Source: CALUTH01 sp964452495 (GTDB lineage: Bacteria > Cyanobacteriota > Vampirovibrionia > Gastranaerophilales > Gastranaerophilaceae). Taken from it: 64,000 nt of DNA. Positions 25,613-33,491 of this stretch are shown one piece after another. The notes under the pieces are model-generated. The model was given only the letters and a program-made list of their open reading frames with translations. It made no database searches and was not told the DNA's origin. The stretch lies in assembly GCA_964452495.1 (NCBI GenBank), contig CAYVMC010000007.1:1-64000 (forward strand), written 5' to 3'. The translations under genes and the position numbers were made by a program. How positions within the stretch are numbered: the first letter of the stretch is position 1; each line of letters opens with the position of its first letter.

Positions 25613-26692
25613 TTACAAAATATTTCCCCTGTAATATTTCTTTGCAATATCAATTTCATCAGCATGGGTAAGACTTGGAGTTTTAAATTTCTCTTCTTGC
25701 AGGATATCAAGAATAATACCTATTTGCTTACCACGATATCCGATGTTTAATAATTCTTCCCCCTTGACAGACGTATGAATATTATACAGATTTCTCAAAT
25801 AATACAACCCTTTATCGGGATTATCATACACAGTCCATAGCAATACAGACTGTATATCAGATTTTGCACAAGTTTTATAAGGGCTTTTACTAGCTTTTAT
25901 AGCCTCATATCCTTCAATTACTTTAACTTCATTTTTTGTTAACGGCAGATTGCCTAGATTTGAGTTTCCCAGATAAATAAGCCAAGGAGTTTTGATGTTA
26001 AATTCTTTTATTGTATCTTCAATTGATATAAGCGGTTTTTGCGGTATATCGCTGCCCAGCAGCCTGTAGATACCCTCGTTTATAAATCGTTCCAAACCTT
26101 TATCTCTATTAAGATTAAAACAATCAATAAGTTCTTTTTTTAATCTCGAAAAACTCATATCATAATTTACATTATTTAAATAATCGTTTTTCAGCTTCTC
26201 CGTATGCGCATCAAACTCAAATCCAAACCTCAGTGCAAACTTCAATCCTCGTATAATTCTTGTGGGATCATCTATAAAACTATTATCATGATGCACTCGC
26301 AGTATTTTTGCCCTTATATCCTCAACACCTCCGGAAGGATCTATGATTTGTGCCGTTTTTACCGATTTTGCAATCGAATTTATTGTAAAATCTCGTCTTG
26401 CAAGATCATCAGAAAGCGGACAGCCTATTTGTATTGTTACCGGTAAATGTCCGGCTTTAGGATATGTTTCCCGCCTAGTTGATGCAAAATCTATTTCTTC
26501 ATCATCTATCAAAACTCTGGCAGTACCTATATCTTTTTGAATTTTTATTACTTTGTAGCCCTGCGTTGTAACATAATCAATCGCGTCCCCTTCATAGCAT
26601 ACATCTACATCAATAGAGCGGATTCCCAGTATTTCATCCCGTACCTTGCCTCCAACGTAATATAGCCTGCCTGTATTATCTTTTAGTCCCAT
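25613..26692 (-). CDS. CCA-adding enzyme / poly(A) polymerase family nucleotidyltransferase
   Basis: This 359-residue class II nucleotidyltransferase should add or repair the 3' CCA of tRNAs. The catalytic motif is GGKVRDEILGIRSIDVDV, with the two aspartates of DVDV, followed by RRDFTINSIA and the PTRIIRGLKFALRFGFEFD neck motif. There is no HD phosphohydrolase domain, and the C-terminal RNA-binding part is short. Whether it adds CC, A or CCA cannot be told. The start is the first Met of a continuous family match. A decayed second copy lies about 500 nt upstream at 27203-27335. Confidence 0.88.
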   Translation of the reverse strand: MGLKDNTGRLYYVGGKVRDEILGIRSIDVDVCYEGDAIDYVTTQGYKVIKIQKDIGTARVLIDDEEIDFASTRRETYPKAGHLPVTIQIGCPLSDDLARRDFTINSIAKSVKTAQIIDPSGGVEDIRAKILRVHHDNSFIDDPTRIIRGLKFALRFGFEFDAHTEKLKNDYLNNVNYDMSFSRLKKELIDCFNLNRDKGLERFINEGIYRLLGSDIPQKPLISIEDTIKEFNIKTPWLIYLGNSNLGNLPLTKNEVKVIEGYEAIKASKSPYKTCAKSDIQSVLLWTVYDNPDKGLYYLRNLYNIHTSVKGEELLNIGYRGKQIGIILDILQEEKFKTPSLTHADEIDIAKKYYRGNIL

Positions 26693-27202
26693 AAGTCTAT
26701 TGTATATGTTTTTATCAAAAAAAGCGATAGGAACAAGTGAAATTACCTTGATAACATTTACTCATTATATATTTGTCTATTTGAATATTTCACAATAACG
26801 ATATATTACCGTTCAAATAATTCAGTCCCATTTGATAATACTTACAGTTGAAATATTACAGCAATTCAAAACGGATATTAACAGAATATATTTAGTTTTT
26901 TGGTGTTTTAACAAGTATCTATTTATTATATAAAACGAGTTCCCGATAAGATGTAAAGTTTTTGTAATATTTCTTGGGCTGTTTCAATAAAATTTGATAC
27001 CATATAAAATGATTATTATAATGATAAATTAGAATATTTAATAGAAGCTTTCACCAACGGACTCAGCTATAAAATGACCAAATTTAAATAGAAAAGCCAC
27101 CTCCGCCAGAGGGACCAGCCCCCTCCTGTAAGGTGACTCAATAATATTATAACTTATATTCCAACAACTTTTAACCCATTACTTTTATATATTTTCATAT
27201 TA
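26693..27202. other. Non-coding stretch upstream of the CCA-type gene
   Basis: This stretch is very AT-rich and contains no open frame of note. Its only structured parts are the palindromic element at 27095-27138 and, just beyond, the remnant of a second CCA-type gene. It looks like eroding sequence between functional genes. Confidence 0.5.
27095..27138. repeat. Two-tier palindromic element
   Basis: AGCCACCT (27095-27102) pairs with AGGTGACT (27131-27138) with one wobble, and an inner GAGGG (27109-27113) pairs with CCCTC (27121-27125). The element is strikingly GC-rich in an AT-rich setting. On the minus strand the stem is followed by TTTTCT, so it could end a minus-strand transcript; it could also be a dispersed palindromic repeat. 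Only one copy is seen here. Confidence 0.6.
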
Positions 27203-27335
27203 ACTCAATAAGTTCTCTTTTTAATTTTGAAAAACTCATATATAAGTTTTAGTATTACGGTTTTGTAACATCAACATCCACACCACAGTTATTTCCAGCA
27301 TAGTATAGTCTGCCTGTTTTATATTTCAATCCTAT
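27203..27335 (-). pseudogene. Decayed, internally deleted copy of the CCA-type nucleotidyltransferase gene
   Basis: Reading the minus strand from 27335 gives IGLKYKTGRLYYAG, matching the intact neighbour's MGLKDNTGRLYYVG, then GVDVDV corresponding to SIDVDV. After two in-frame stops comes MSFSKLKRELIE, matching MSFSRLKKELID, which in the intact gene lies about 140 residues later. The stretch therefore keeps the start and a mid-gene piece of a paralogue with most of the domain lost. It cannot encode a product. It is on the same strand as the intact gene, consistent with an old tandem duplication. Confidence 0.85.
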
Positions 27336-27367
27336 AATAATATTAATGTGTTAGATGCATTTTAAGA

Positions 27368-27402
27368 GTAAAACGGGAATATAAATTATATTCCCGTTTT
27401 AC
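27368..27402. terminator. Terminator of the 27419 hydrolase gene
   Basis: GTAAAACGGGAATATA (27368-27383) pairs perfectly with 27387-27402 over 16 bp, with a 3-nt loop. It sits 16 nt after the stop of the minus-strand gene. The T run on that strand is weak. Confidence 0.8.
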
Positions 27403-27418
27403 CACTTAAAAAATATGT

Positions 27419-28453
27419 TTATTTTAAATACTCTTTATAAAACGCTTCTATTTTATCAAAAGGAATTTTATCTAAGTTGTCATAAAGATCAACATGATTT
27501 GCACCTTCTACAATTAGTAGCTCTTTGTTATCTCCTTTAAGTTTTTTAAAAGCGTCTTCGCTAAAATATCTGCTGTGTGCTTTCTCTCCATGAATGATTA
27601 AAACGGCATTTTGGATTTCTCCGCTATAAGTCAAAACAGGCATATTCATAAACGAAAGAGAAGATGTCATATTCCAATGTCCGTTAGAATTTATAGAGCG
27701 TTTGTGAAAACCACGTTTAGTCTTGTAATATCCGTAATAATCCTGCACAAACTGCGGCTCCTCTCCTGTTAACCGTTCAGGAAGTCCTGCTGCAGGAGCA
27801 TAGCTGCCATTTTTAAAATCTTCAGTTCTTTGTTTGTTAAGTGTTTGCCGCAACTCATAACGTGCTTTTTCATCCATTGCATCAAAATAACCGTTTGCAT
27901 TAACTCTTGACATATCATACATTGTTGAAGTAACAGTCGCTTTAATTCTTGTATCCATTGCAGCAGCATTTAGCCCCATTCCGCCAAAACCACAGATTCC
28001 AAGTATTCCTATTTTCTCTGCATCAACATTTTTATGATTACTCAAAAAATCCACAGCTGCTGAAAAATCTTCAGTATTAATATCCGGAGACGCAACATTC
28101 CGTGGTTCCCCGCCGCTTTCACCAGTATAAGACGGATCAAAAGCAAGAGTAATAAACCCGCGCTCTGCAAGCGTTTGTGCATATAAACCTGAAGCCTGTT
28201 CTTTTACAGCACCAAATGGACCACTCACAGCAATTGCCGGCAACTTTTTACCCGCAGCATCTTCAGGAACATATAAATCACCTGCCAATTCTATACCGTA
28301 TCTGTTTTTGAAATGCACCTTTTCTACATTGACTTTATCACTTTTAGGAAAAGTCTTATCCCAATTATTAGTTTTTGCTTCACTCATAAGATTTCCTCCT
28401 GCAATTAGTAAAACCACCATAAACAGACTACTTAAAATTATTTTTAATTTCAT
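27419..28453 (-). CDS. Exported alpha/beta hydrolase (YcjY-like)
   Basis: The 344-residue protein has an N-terminal signal peptide (MKLKIILSSLFMVVLLIAGG), then an alpha/beta hydrolase fold. The nucleophile elbow reads GICGFGG, so the nucleophile position carries Cys rather than Ser, as in dienelactone hydrolase-like families. Downstream KATVTSTMYDMS and the C-terminal VEGANHVDLYDN (catalytic His) are typical of the E. coli YcjY group of predicted esterases. AAAGGACGGGT precedes the ATG. It lies 28 nt after a second hydrolase gene on the same strand, so the two are probably co-transcribed. The substrate is unknown. Confidence 0.87.
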   Translation of the reverse strand: MKLKIILSSLFMVVLLIAGGNLMSEAKTNNWDKTFPKSDKVNVEKVHFKNRYGIELAGDLYVPEDAAGKKLPAIAVSGPFGAVKEQASGLYAQTLAERGFITLAFDPSYTGESGGEPRNVASPDINTEDFSAAVDFLSNHKNVDAEKIGILGICGFGGMGLNAAAMDTRIKATVTSTMYDMSRVNANGYFDAMDEKARYELRQTLNKQRTEDFKNGSYAPAAGLPERLTGEEPQFVQDYYGYYKTKRGFHKRSINSNGHWNMTSSLSFMNMPVLTYSGEIQNAVLIIHGEKAHSRYFSEDAFKKLKGDNKELLIVEGANHVDLYDNLDKIPFDKIEAFYKEYLK

Positions 28454-28481
28454 ACCCGTCCTTTCTTATTGTTTATTTATA

Positions 28482-29360
28482 CTATACAGTGACAAAACTA
28501 TAATGGTTCTCTATACATCCCAAAACAGTTTGAGCGTACTCTTCATGTTTACCGTAAAAAATATGCGATGCATCAGGTAGCTCAATTACAATATTTCTGT
28601 CAGGCTGTCTTGTCCAAGAATTTAGTGTTTCCATAAAACCTTTTGGACTTTCTCCTGTTACAGAGTCTTTTGCCCCAATAATAAATGCACCATTTGGTTT
28701 AATATTATACAGAGAGTCCGTCTCTCCCATACCGCTTAACACAGGGCAGTTCTTGAGATTATCCGCATTATAAAATCCTAGAACGGTATTTGCAGTCATC
28801 GGAGAAAAACCACCGAATAAGAATGGTAAAATATCATTACCTCTGCCTTCGTTAACCCAGACTTTTGCCATTTCAAAACTATCCTCTATGTTTGGCATAA
28901 CACCCCACCAGTGCATAATATCTACGGGCGAAGAAACAATAAAGTAATCCACATAATTATCAGACGTATTTCCAAGATAATGAATAATTTTGTTTGACCC
29001 GAGAGAATGTCCGCCAAGGATTATATTCTTAAACCCCATTACCTCTTTTGCATACTTAATATATGCTTCTACATCTTCATACACCATATTGAAATCATCA
29101 TTAAAAACACCGGTTGTATTCTGTTTTCCAGTAGAAAAATCCGTATAGGCAAAACACGAGAAAGAATCATGCGCATGCGCAATGATACATGTAATTCCGT
29201 TACTACTCAATAATTTACCAGTAGTGTATAAAAGCTCGTTTTGAAACAGATTAGAACAAATCCCTGTCAGCATAACAAGTACAGTATCACTTTCTGGTGC
29301 TTCAAATATTGCACCTTTCAATTCTAATCCCCGAGGGGTAACAACTTTTAATATATCCAT
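28482..29360 (-). CDS. Cytoplasmic alpha/beta hydrolase
   Basis: The 292-residue protein has no signal peptide. It has the strand-turn VLVMLTGICSN (oxyanion side), the nucleophile elbow GGHSLGSNK with Ser in GHSLG, and a C-terminal His in DASHIFYG. These complete an esterase/lipase-like triad. It differs from its downstream neighbour in lacking a signal peptide and having Ser as nucleophile. The start is the first ATG of the fold. A paired role in hydrolysing an imported ester is possible but speculative. Confidence 0.85.
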   Translation of the reverse strand: MDILKVVTPRGLELKGAIFEAPESDTVLVMLTGICSNLFQNELLYTTGKLLSSNGITCIIAHAHDSFSCFAYTDFSTGKQNTTGVFNDDFNMVYEDVEAYIKYAKEVMGFKNIILGGHSLGSNKIIHYLGNTSDNYVDYFIVSSPVDIMHWWGVMPNIEDSFEMAKVWVNEGRGNDILPFLFGGFSPMTANTVLGFYNADNLKNCPVLSGMGETDSLYNIKPNGAFIIGAKDSVTGESPKGFMETLNSWTRQPDRNIVIELPDASHIFYGKHEEYAQTVLGCIENHYSFVTV

Positions 29361-29520
29361 TACTGCTCCTTAATATTTGCAGGCTACATTATTTATTATT
29401 TCCGATTTTTTATAAATAGCAAATACTTATATTCTATTTTTAGGTATGCCTTAAAGTTATATCTTAGAAATTAACCAGTGTAATAATTAAAAAAAAATAA
29501 ATTTTCCTTGTATAAGTATT

Positions 29521-29549
29521 TTGATAATTTATAATAAAATGTATACAAT
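29521..29549 (+). promoter_or_regulatory. Promoter of grpE-dnaJ
   Basis: TTGATA (29521-29526) and TACAAT (29544-29549) are exactly 17 nt apart, predicting a start near 29556, about 12 nt before the GTAGAGG ribosome site region. No CIRCE-type inverted repeat (for HrcA) is visible. Confidence 0.78.
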
Positions 29550-29567
29550 AGTAAGTAGAGGTGAATT

Positions 29568-30242
29568 ATGACAAATCCATTCAAAGGGTGCAGTTTCGGA
29601 AAGAGTAAAGACAACTGTTCTGGAGAAAATGATAATATAGGTGAAGATACCACAGATATGGGTTTTGAAGAAAACACGGAAACAGTTTCCAGCGAAACTG
29701 TTAGCAATAGTGAAACAAAAAATATTGATGAAAATGCAGAAAACGCCGGTGATAAAAATTCAGAAGAAGAATTTAACACACCGGAAACAACAGAATTAGA
29801 TAAAGTTAAAAATGATTTTGAACAGCTTAATAATCAATATTTAAGGCTTGCTGCTGATTTTGAAAATTATCGCAAAAGACAGGAGCAGGAACGCGAGAAT
29901 TTAATAAAATACGGTGCTGTTGATACATTGAAAAAACTTCTTGAAGTACTTGACAACTTTGATAGAGGTAAAGCAGCATTAGAAAATGTAGAAGATTGCA
30001 ATGTTATAAAAGACAACTTCAATCTTCTTCATAAACAGGTTATGGATGTACTGGCAAAGATGGGGCTTGAAGTAATAGAGTCCGAAGGTAAAGAGTTCGA
30101 CCCTAACTTCCACGAAGCAGTTATGCAAACTCCAACTTCCGAACATCCTGAACATACAGTTATAAAAGAATTACAGAAGGGATATAAATTGGGCGATAAA
30201 ATATTAAGACCAGCACTGGTTAATGTTGCCGTCGCCGAATAA
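29568..30242 (+). CDS. grpE: Nucleotide exchange factor GrpE
   Basis: GrpE releases ADP from DnaK. The 224-residue protein has the usual acidic, disordered N-terminus (about 75 residues, rich in Glu, Asn and Thr), then the long helix LRLAADFENYRKRQEQERE and the C-terminal PNFHEAVMQTPTSEHPEHTV and LRPALVNVA. The N-terminus, MTNPFKG, happens to resemble the FKG motif of other proteins here. dnaJ follows after 17 nt. There is no hrcA before and no dnaK between the two. Confidence 0.96.
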   Translation: MTNPFKGCSFGKSKDNCSGENDNIGEDTTDMGFEENTETVSSETVSNSETKNIDENAENAGDKNSEEEFNTPETTELDKVKNDFEQLNNQYLRLAADFENYRKRQEQERENLIKYGAVDTLKKLLEVLDNFDRGKAALENVEDCNVIKDNFNLLHKQVMDVLAKMGLEVIESEGKEFDPNFHEAVMQTPTSEHPEHTVIKELQKGYKLGDKILRPALVNVAVAE

Positions 30243-30253
30243 TATATTATAAT
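30226..30253 (+). promoter_or_regulatory. Internal promoter before dnaJ, leaderless candidate
   Basis: TTGCCG (30226-30231, inside grpE) and TATAAT (30248-30253) are 16 nt apart. The ATG of dnaJ begins 6 nt after the -10 box. AGAAGA in between is a poor Shine-Dalgarno. The gene may be translated from the grpE transcript, from a leaderless one, or from both. Confidence 0.5.
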
Positions 30254-30259
30254 AGAAGA

Positions 30260-31372
30260 ATGGCAGATTATTATGAAGTACTTGGCGTTTCAAAAAACGC
30301 CACAAAAGATGAGATAAAAAGTGCGTTCAGGAAACTTGCGAGGCAATGGCATCCTGACGTAAATAAGTCACCTGATGCCGAGTCTAAATTTAAAGAACTA
30401 GGCAAAGCATACGAAACACTTATAGATGATAACAAACGTGCAACGTATGACAGATTTGGTGAAGATGGACTTAAAAATGCCGGATTTGGTTCAGGACCGT
30501 TTGATGCCGGATTTGGCGGTTTAGATGAGATTTTTAATTCGTTCTTTGGAGGATTTGGATTTGGCAGCGGTCGCTCTTATGACCCGAATGCTCCGCAGCG
30601 CGGCGATGATTTGAGACTGGATATCGAAATCGACTTTGAACAAGCGGTCTTCGGTCTGGAAAAAGAAATAAAGATAGAACATCTTGAAAAGTGTACTACC
30701 TGCCATGGTACAGGTGCAAAACCAGGTACAGCCCCAACTATGTGCAAGACTTGCGGTGGCACTGGAAAAGTTCAGCAAACAACACAAACAATCCTCGGGC
30801 ATTTTACCCAGATTGTTCAATGTCCTCACTGTAGAGGCACCGGTAAAACGATAGATTCCCCATGTCCTGATTGTAAAGGACAAGGCAGAGTTAACAGGGA
30901 AAAGAAAATAGAACTCAAAATACCTGCTGGTGTTGACAATGGTTCTAAAATGCGTTTGTCTGGCGAAGGAGATGCCGGTATAAACGGCGGTCCTGCAGGG
31001 GATGTTTATGTTGTTATTCATGTTAAACATTCGGATTATTATCAGAGAGAAGGTGCAGATATTTACACCAAACTCGACATTTCTCCGGCACAGGCTGTAA
31101 TCGGCGATAGCGTTGTTATCAAAACCCTTGACGGAGACAAGGAAATCAATATTCCAGCAGGAATTCAAAACGGACGTACAGTCAAGATAAAAGGTGCCGG
31201 AGTACCTTTGATTTCTCGCCCATCAAGCCGCGGGGATCACATTGTTGTCATAAATGTTGTTACACCAACAAAGATTTCCAATGAAGAAAAACAGTTGTAT
31301 CAAAAGCTTCTGGAACTCAGCAAGAATAAAAAAGTTTCGGTCGGTGAGAAAATCAGAGGAGCGTTTAAGTAG
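30260..31372 (+). CDS. dnaJ: Chaperone protein DnaJ
   Basis: The 370-residue type I Hsp40 has a J domain with the HPD motif (QWHPDVNKS), a G/F-rich region, four CxxCxGxG-type zinc modules (CTTCHGTGA, CKTCGGTG, CPHCRGTG, CPDCKGQG), and the C-terminal substrate domain. It stimulates DnaK ATPase and delivers clients. Next is a secreted propeller protein, overlapping the stop by 1 nt. dnaK is not in the window. Confidence 0.97.
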   Translation: MADYYEVLGVSKNATKDEIKSAFRKLARQWHPDVNKSPDAESKFKELGKAYETLIDDNKRATYDRFGEDGLKNAGFGSGPFDAGFGGLDEIFNSFFGGFGFGSGRSYDPNAPQRGDDLRLDIEIDFEQAVFGLEKEIKIEHLEKCTTCHGTGAKPGTAPTMCKTCGGTGKVQQTTQTILGHFTQIVQCPHCRGTGKTIDSPCPDCKGQGRVNREKKIELKIPAGVDNGSKMRLSGEGDAGINGGPAGDVYVVIHVKHSDYYQREGADIYTKLDISPAQAVIGDSVVIKTLDGDKEINIPAGIQNGRTVKIKGAGVPLISRPSSRGDHIVVINVVTPTKISNEEKQLYQKLLELSKNKKVSVGEKIRGAFK

Positions 31373-32811
31373 TGAGAAGGATTTTATTTTTATTACTTTT
31401 TGTTCTGTCAGCCTCTAGTCCGGTATTTGCAGCAAAGTTGCCGGCAGAAGTTACTGAGTTTATAAATAAAAGTTATCCGGGGGCAGAAATCAGGTTTGAC
31501 GGAGTAATTATACTTCCCGATAATACGATATATCTGCCGCTCTATCCTGCACCGGCAAAAGAAGTTCAAGTGTTAGAGGTTAAAACTTCTTATCCTGCTA
31601 ATACATCCTTTTATAAAAAACCAGATATTGTAATATTTAATAATAATTTTGTATTATTAAAAGTAATAACCGATAAAAATGGTAAAAAAACTATTTTAAA
31701 CCTTGATAATCCGCCGGCAGAAATCAGAAATGGTCTTTTGCCGCAAGATATGCTTGTTCCCAGAGGTCTTATAATACCTGAAAATATTAAAGGTATAATG
31801 GGAAATCTTAAAATTGAAACAATGGAAGACAGGTATATAAGACTGGAGCCTGAGAAGAATGATTTTACAAAAACCATATCTTATCAAAAGCAGGTACCTA
31901 CACCTGTACCGTTGGTTGACGCATTAAAAAATAAAATATTATTTATTTCAACCTGTTACAGCAAAAATATTCAGGTTGTGACACCTCCGAAGATGGATCC
32001 TGATTACGCACTTTCACAACGTTCTATTCCTATTGATATGGAAGTTATTGATGATAAATTCTTACTTGTTACATCTTACGAAAAAACATTTATGAATGTT
32101 GTTTCCCTTGCGGACAGTAGTATTATAAAACAAATAGAATTTACAACACAGCCAACAGAGATTGTACTTGATAAGACAAAAAACATTGCATACGTAGCAT
32201 CTCCTGAGGCATCATGTATTTATGTGGTAAAACTTGATACAATGACTCTTGTTCAAAAAATCAAGGTTAACGGGTACTGCGAAAATCTTATTATTGCTGA
32301 TAATTTGATTTTTTATGTGGATAAAAGCAGTGCAGAAGTCTGGGGAATTGATATTGATAATAATTATGCAATGAAAGACATAGGAAATGTTCCAAATGTA
32401 TCTAAGTTAATTTATACTGACGGGAAACTCTACTTAACAAGCAGAACCCGTAACAGACTGGCTTGCATTGATTATGAAACATTATCTGCAGTAGGTGAGT
32501 ATGATACTGTTAAAAAACCTGATGATATGCTTTTGTATAAAGATAAAATCTTTATTCTCGGAGCAGAAGATAACATTGTAAGAGTAATTAATACAAAAGA
32601 TAATTCTTATGTTACTGATATCCAGTTGAATACCGGCGGTTTTGGAACATCTATAAGGCGGATTGAAGATACTAATTACGCAATAGTGTGCGATATTAAA
32701 CGCAGTGAGTATTCAATCATAGATCTTAACAACAACAAACTTGTAAATACATACTCCATGAATATACCTATTATGAACATTCTGGTGGCTAAAAAGCCGG
32801 CGGTTTTGTAG
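31372..32811 (+). CDS. Exported beta-propeller (YVTN-like) protein
   Basis: The 479-residue protein starts at a GTG that overlaps the dnaJ stop (TAGTG). It has a signal peptide (MRRILFLLLFVLSASSPVFA), a 150-residue N-terminal region of its own, and then repeated four-strand units of a YVTN/WD-like propeller (NIAYVASPEASCIYVVKLDT, KLYLTSRTRNRLACIDYET, KIFILGAEDNIVRVINTK). It should be periplasmic or surface-exposed and act in binding. Co-transcription with chaperone genes may be incidental. Its Cys residues are not paired in an obvious way. Confidence 0.83.
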   Translation: MRRILFLLLFVLSASSPVFAAKLPAEVTEFINKSYPGAEIRFDGVIILPDNTIYLPLYPAPAKEVQVLEVKTSYPANTSFYKKPDIVIFNNNFVLLKVITDKNGKKTILNLDNPPAEIRNGLLPQDMLVPRGLIIPENIKGIMGNLKIETMEDRYIRLEPEKNDFTKTISYQKQVPTPVPLVDALKNKILFISTCYSKNIQVVTPPKMDPDYALSQRSIPIDMEVIDDKFLLVTSYEKTFMNVVSLADSSIIKQIEFTTQPTEIVLDKTKNIAYVASPEASCIYVVKLDTMTLVQKIKVNGYCENLIIADNLIFYVDKSSAEVWGIDIDNNYAMKDIGNVPNVSKLIYTDGKLYLTSRTRNRLACIDYETLSAVGEYDTVKKPDDMLLYKDKIFILGAEDNIVRVINTKDNSYVTDIQLNTGGFGTSIRRIEDTNYAIVCDIKRSEYSIIDLNNNKLVNTYSMNIPIMNILVAKKPAVL

Positions 32812-32819
32812 GCGGTTTT

Positions 32820-33386
32820 ATGTTATTAATACCCGATAAAATCGAAAAAGTATTTGAAGAACTGGAAGAAACTCAAAAACAATTCTGGAACATTGCACAT
32901 GAAACCGGTAATTTTTTGAATATGCTTATTAAAATGAACAATATTCAAAATGCACTTGAAATAGGTACGTCTAACGGTTATTCCGGCATTTGGCTTTCCC
33001 TTGCCCTCAAAGAAACCGGCGGACATCTTACTACCATTGAATTTTACGAAAAACGCCAAACAGTAGCTTTAAATAATTTTAAACGCTGCGGGCTTGATAG
33101 TGTTGTTACTTCAAAAGTCGGGGACGCATGTACTATTCTTGAGTATTTAAAAGAAGATGAAGTTTTCGATTTTGTATTCATTGATGCAAGCAAACCACAG
33201 TATTTGGACTACTATAAACTCATAAAACCGCATTTAAAAAAAGGTGGACTTATTTGTGCCGATAATGTAACCTCACATGCGGCAAAGGTACAGCCGTATC
33301 TTGATGCGGTTATCAATGACAAGGATTTTCAGACCGAAATCTTACCGCTGCCGGCAGGACTTGCTGTTTCTTATCGTATTGCTTAA
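32820..33386 (+). CDS. SAM-dependent O-methyltransferase
   Basis: This 188-residue protein belongs to methyltransferase family 3 (O-methyltransferases resembling caffeoyl-CoA OMT and YrrM). Motif I is ALEIGTSNGYSGIWL, the SAM-ribose acidic residue is in TTIEFYEKR, and the FVFIDASKPQYLDYY stretch contains the usual metal-binding Asp. It starts 8 nt after the propeller gene, in the same operon. YrrM-type proteins methylate tRNA 5-hydroxyuridine, but I cannot tell this role from general OMT activity. Confidence 0.88.
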   Translation: MLLIPDKIEKVFEELEETQKQFWNIAHETGNFLNMLIKMNNIQNALEIGTSNGYSGIWLSLALKETGGHLTTIEFYEKRQTVALNNFKRCGLDSVVTSKVGDACTILEYLKEDEVFDFVFIDASKPQYLDYYKLIKPHLKKGGLICADNVTSHAAKVQPYLDAVINDKDFQTEILPLPAGLAVSYRIA

Positions 33387-33491
33387 ATATTTCTTGTTCG
33401 GCTTTAGTACTACCATAAGATTTGTTTAATAAACTGTATTTTCTGTTTGTGATAAAATAAGGTTATAAATAGACAATAAGAGGATGTTACT

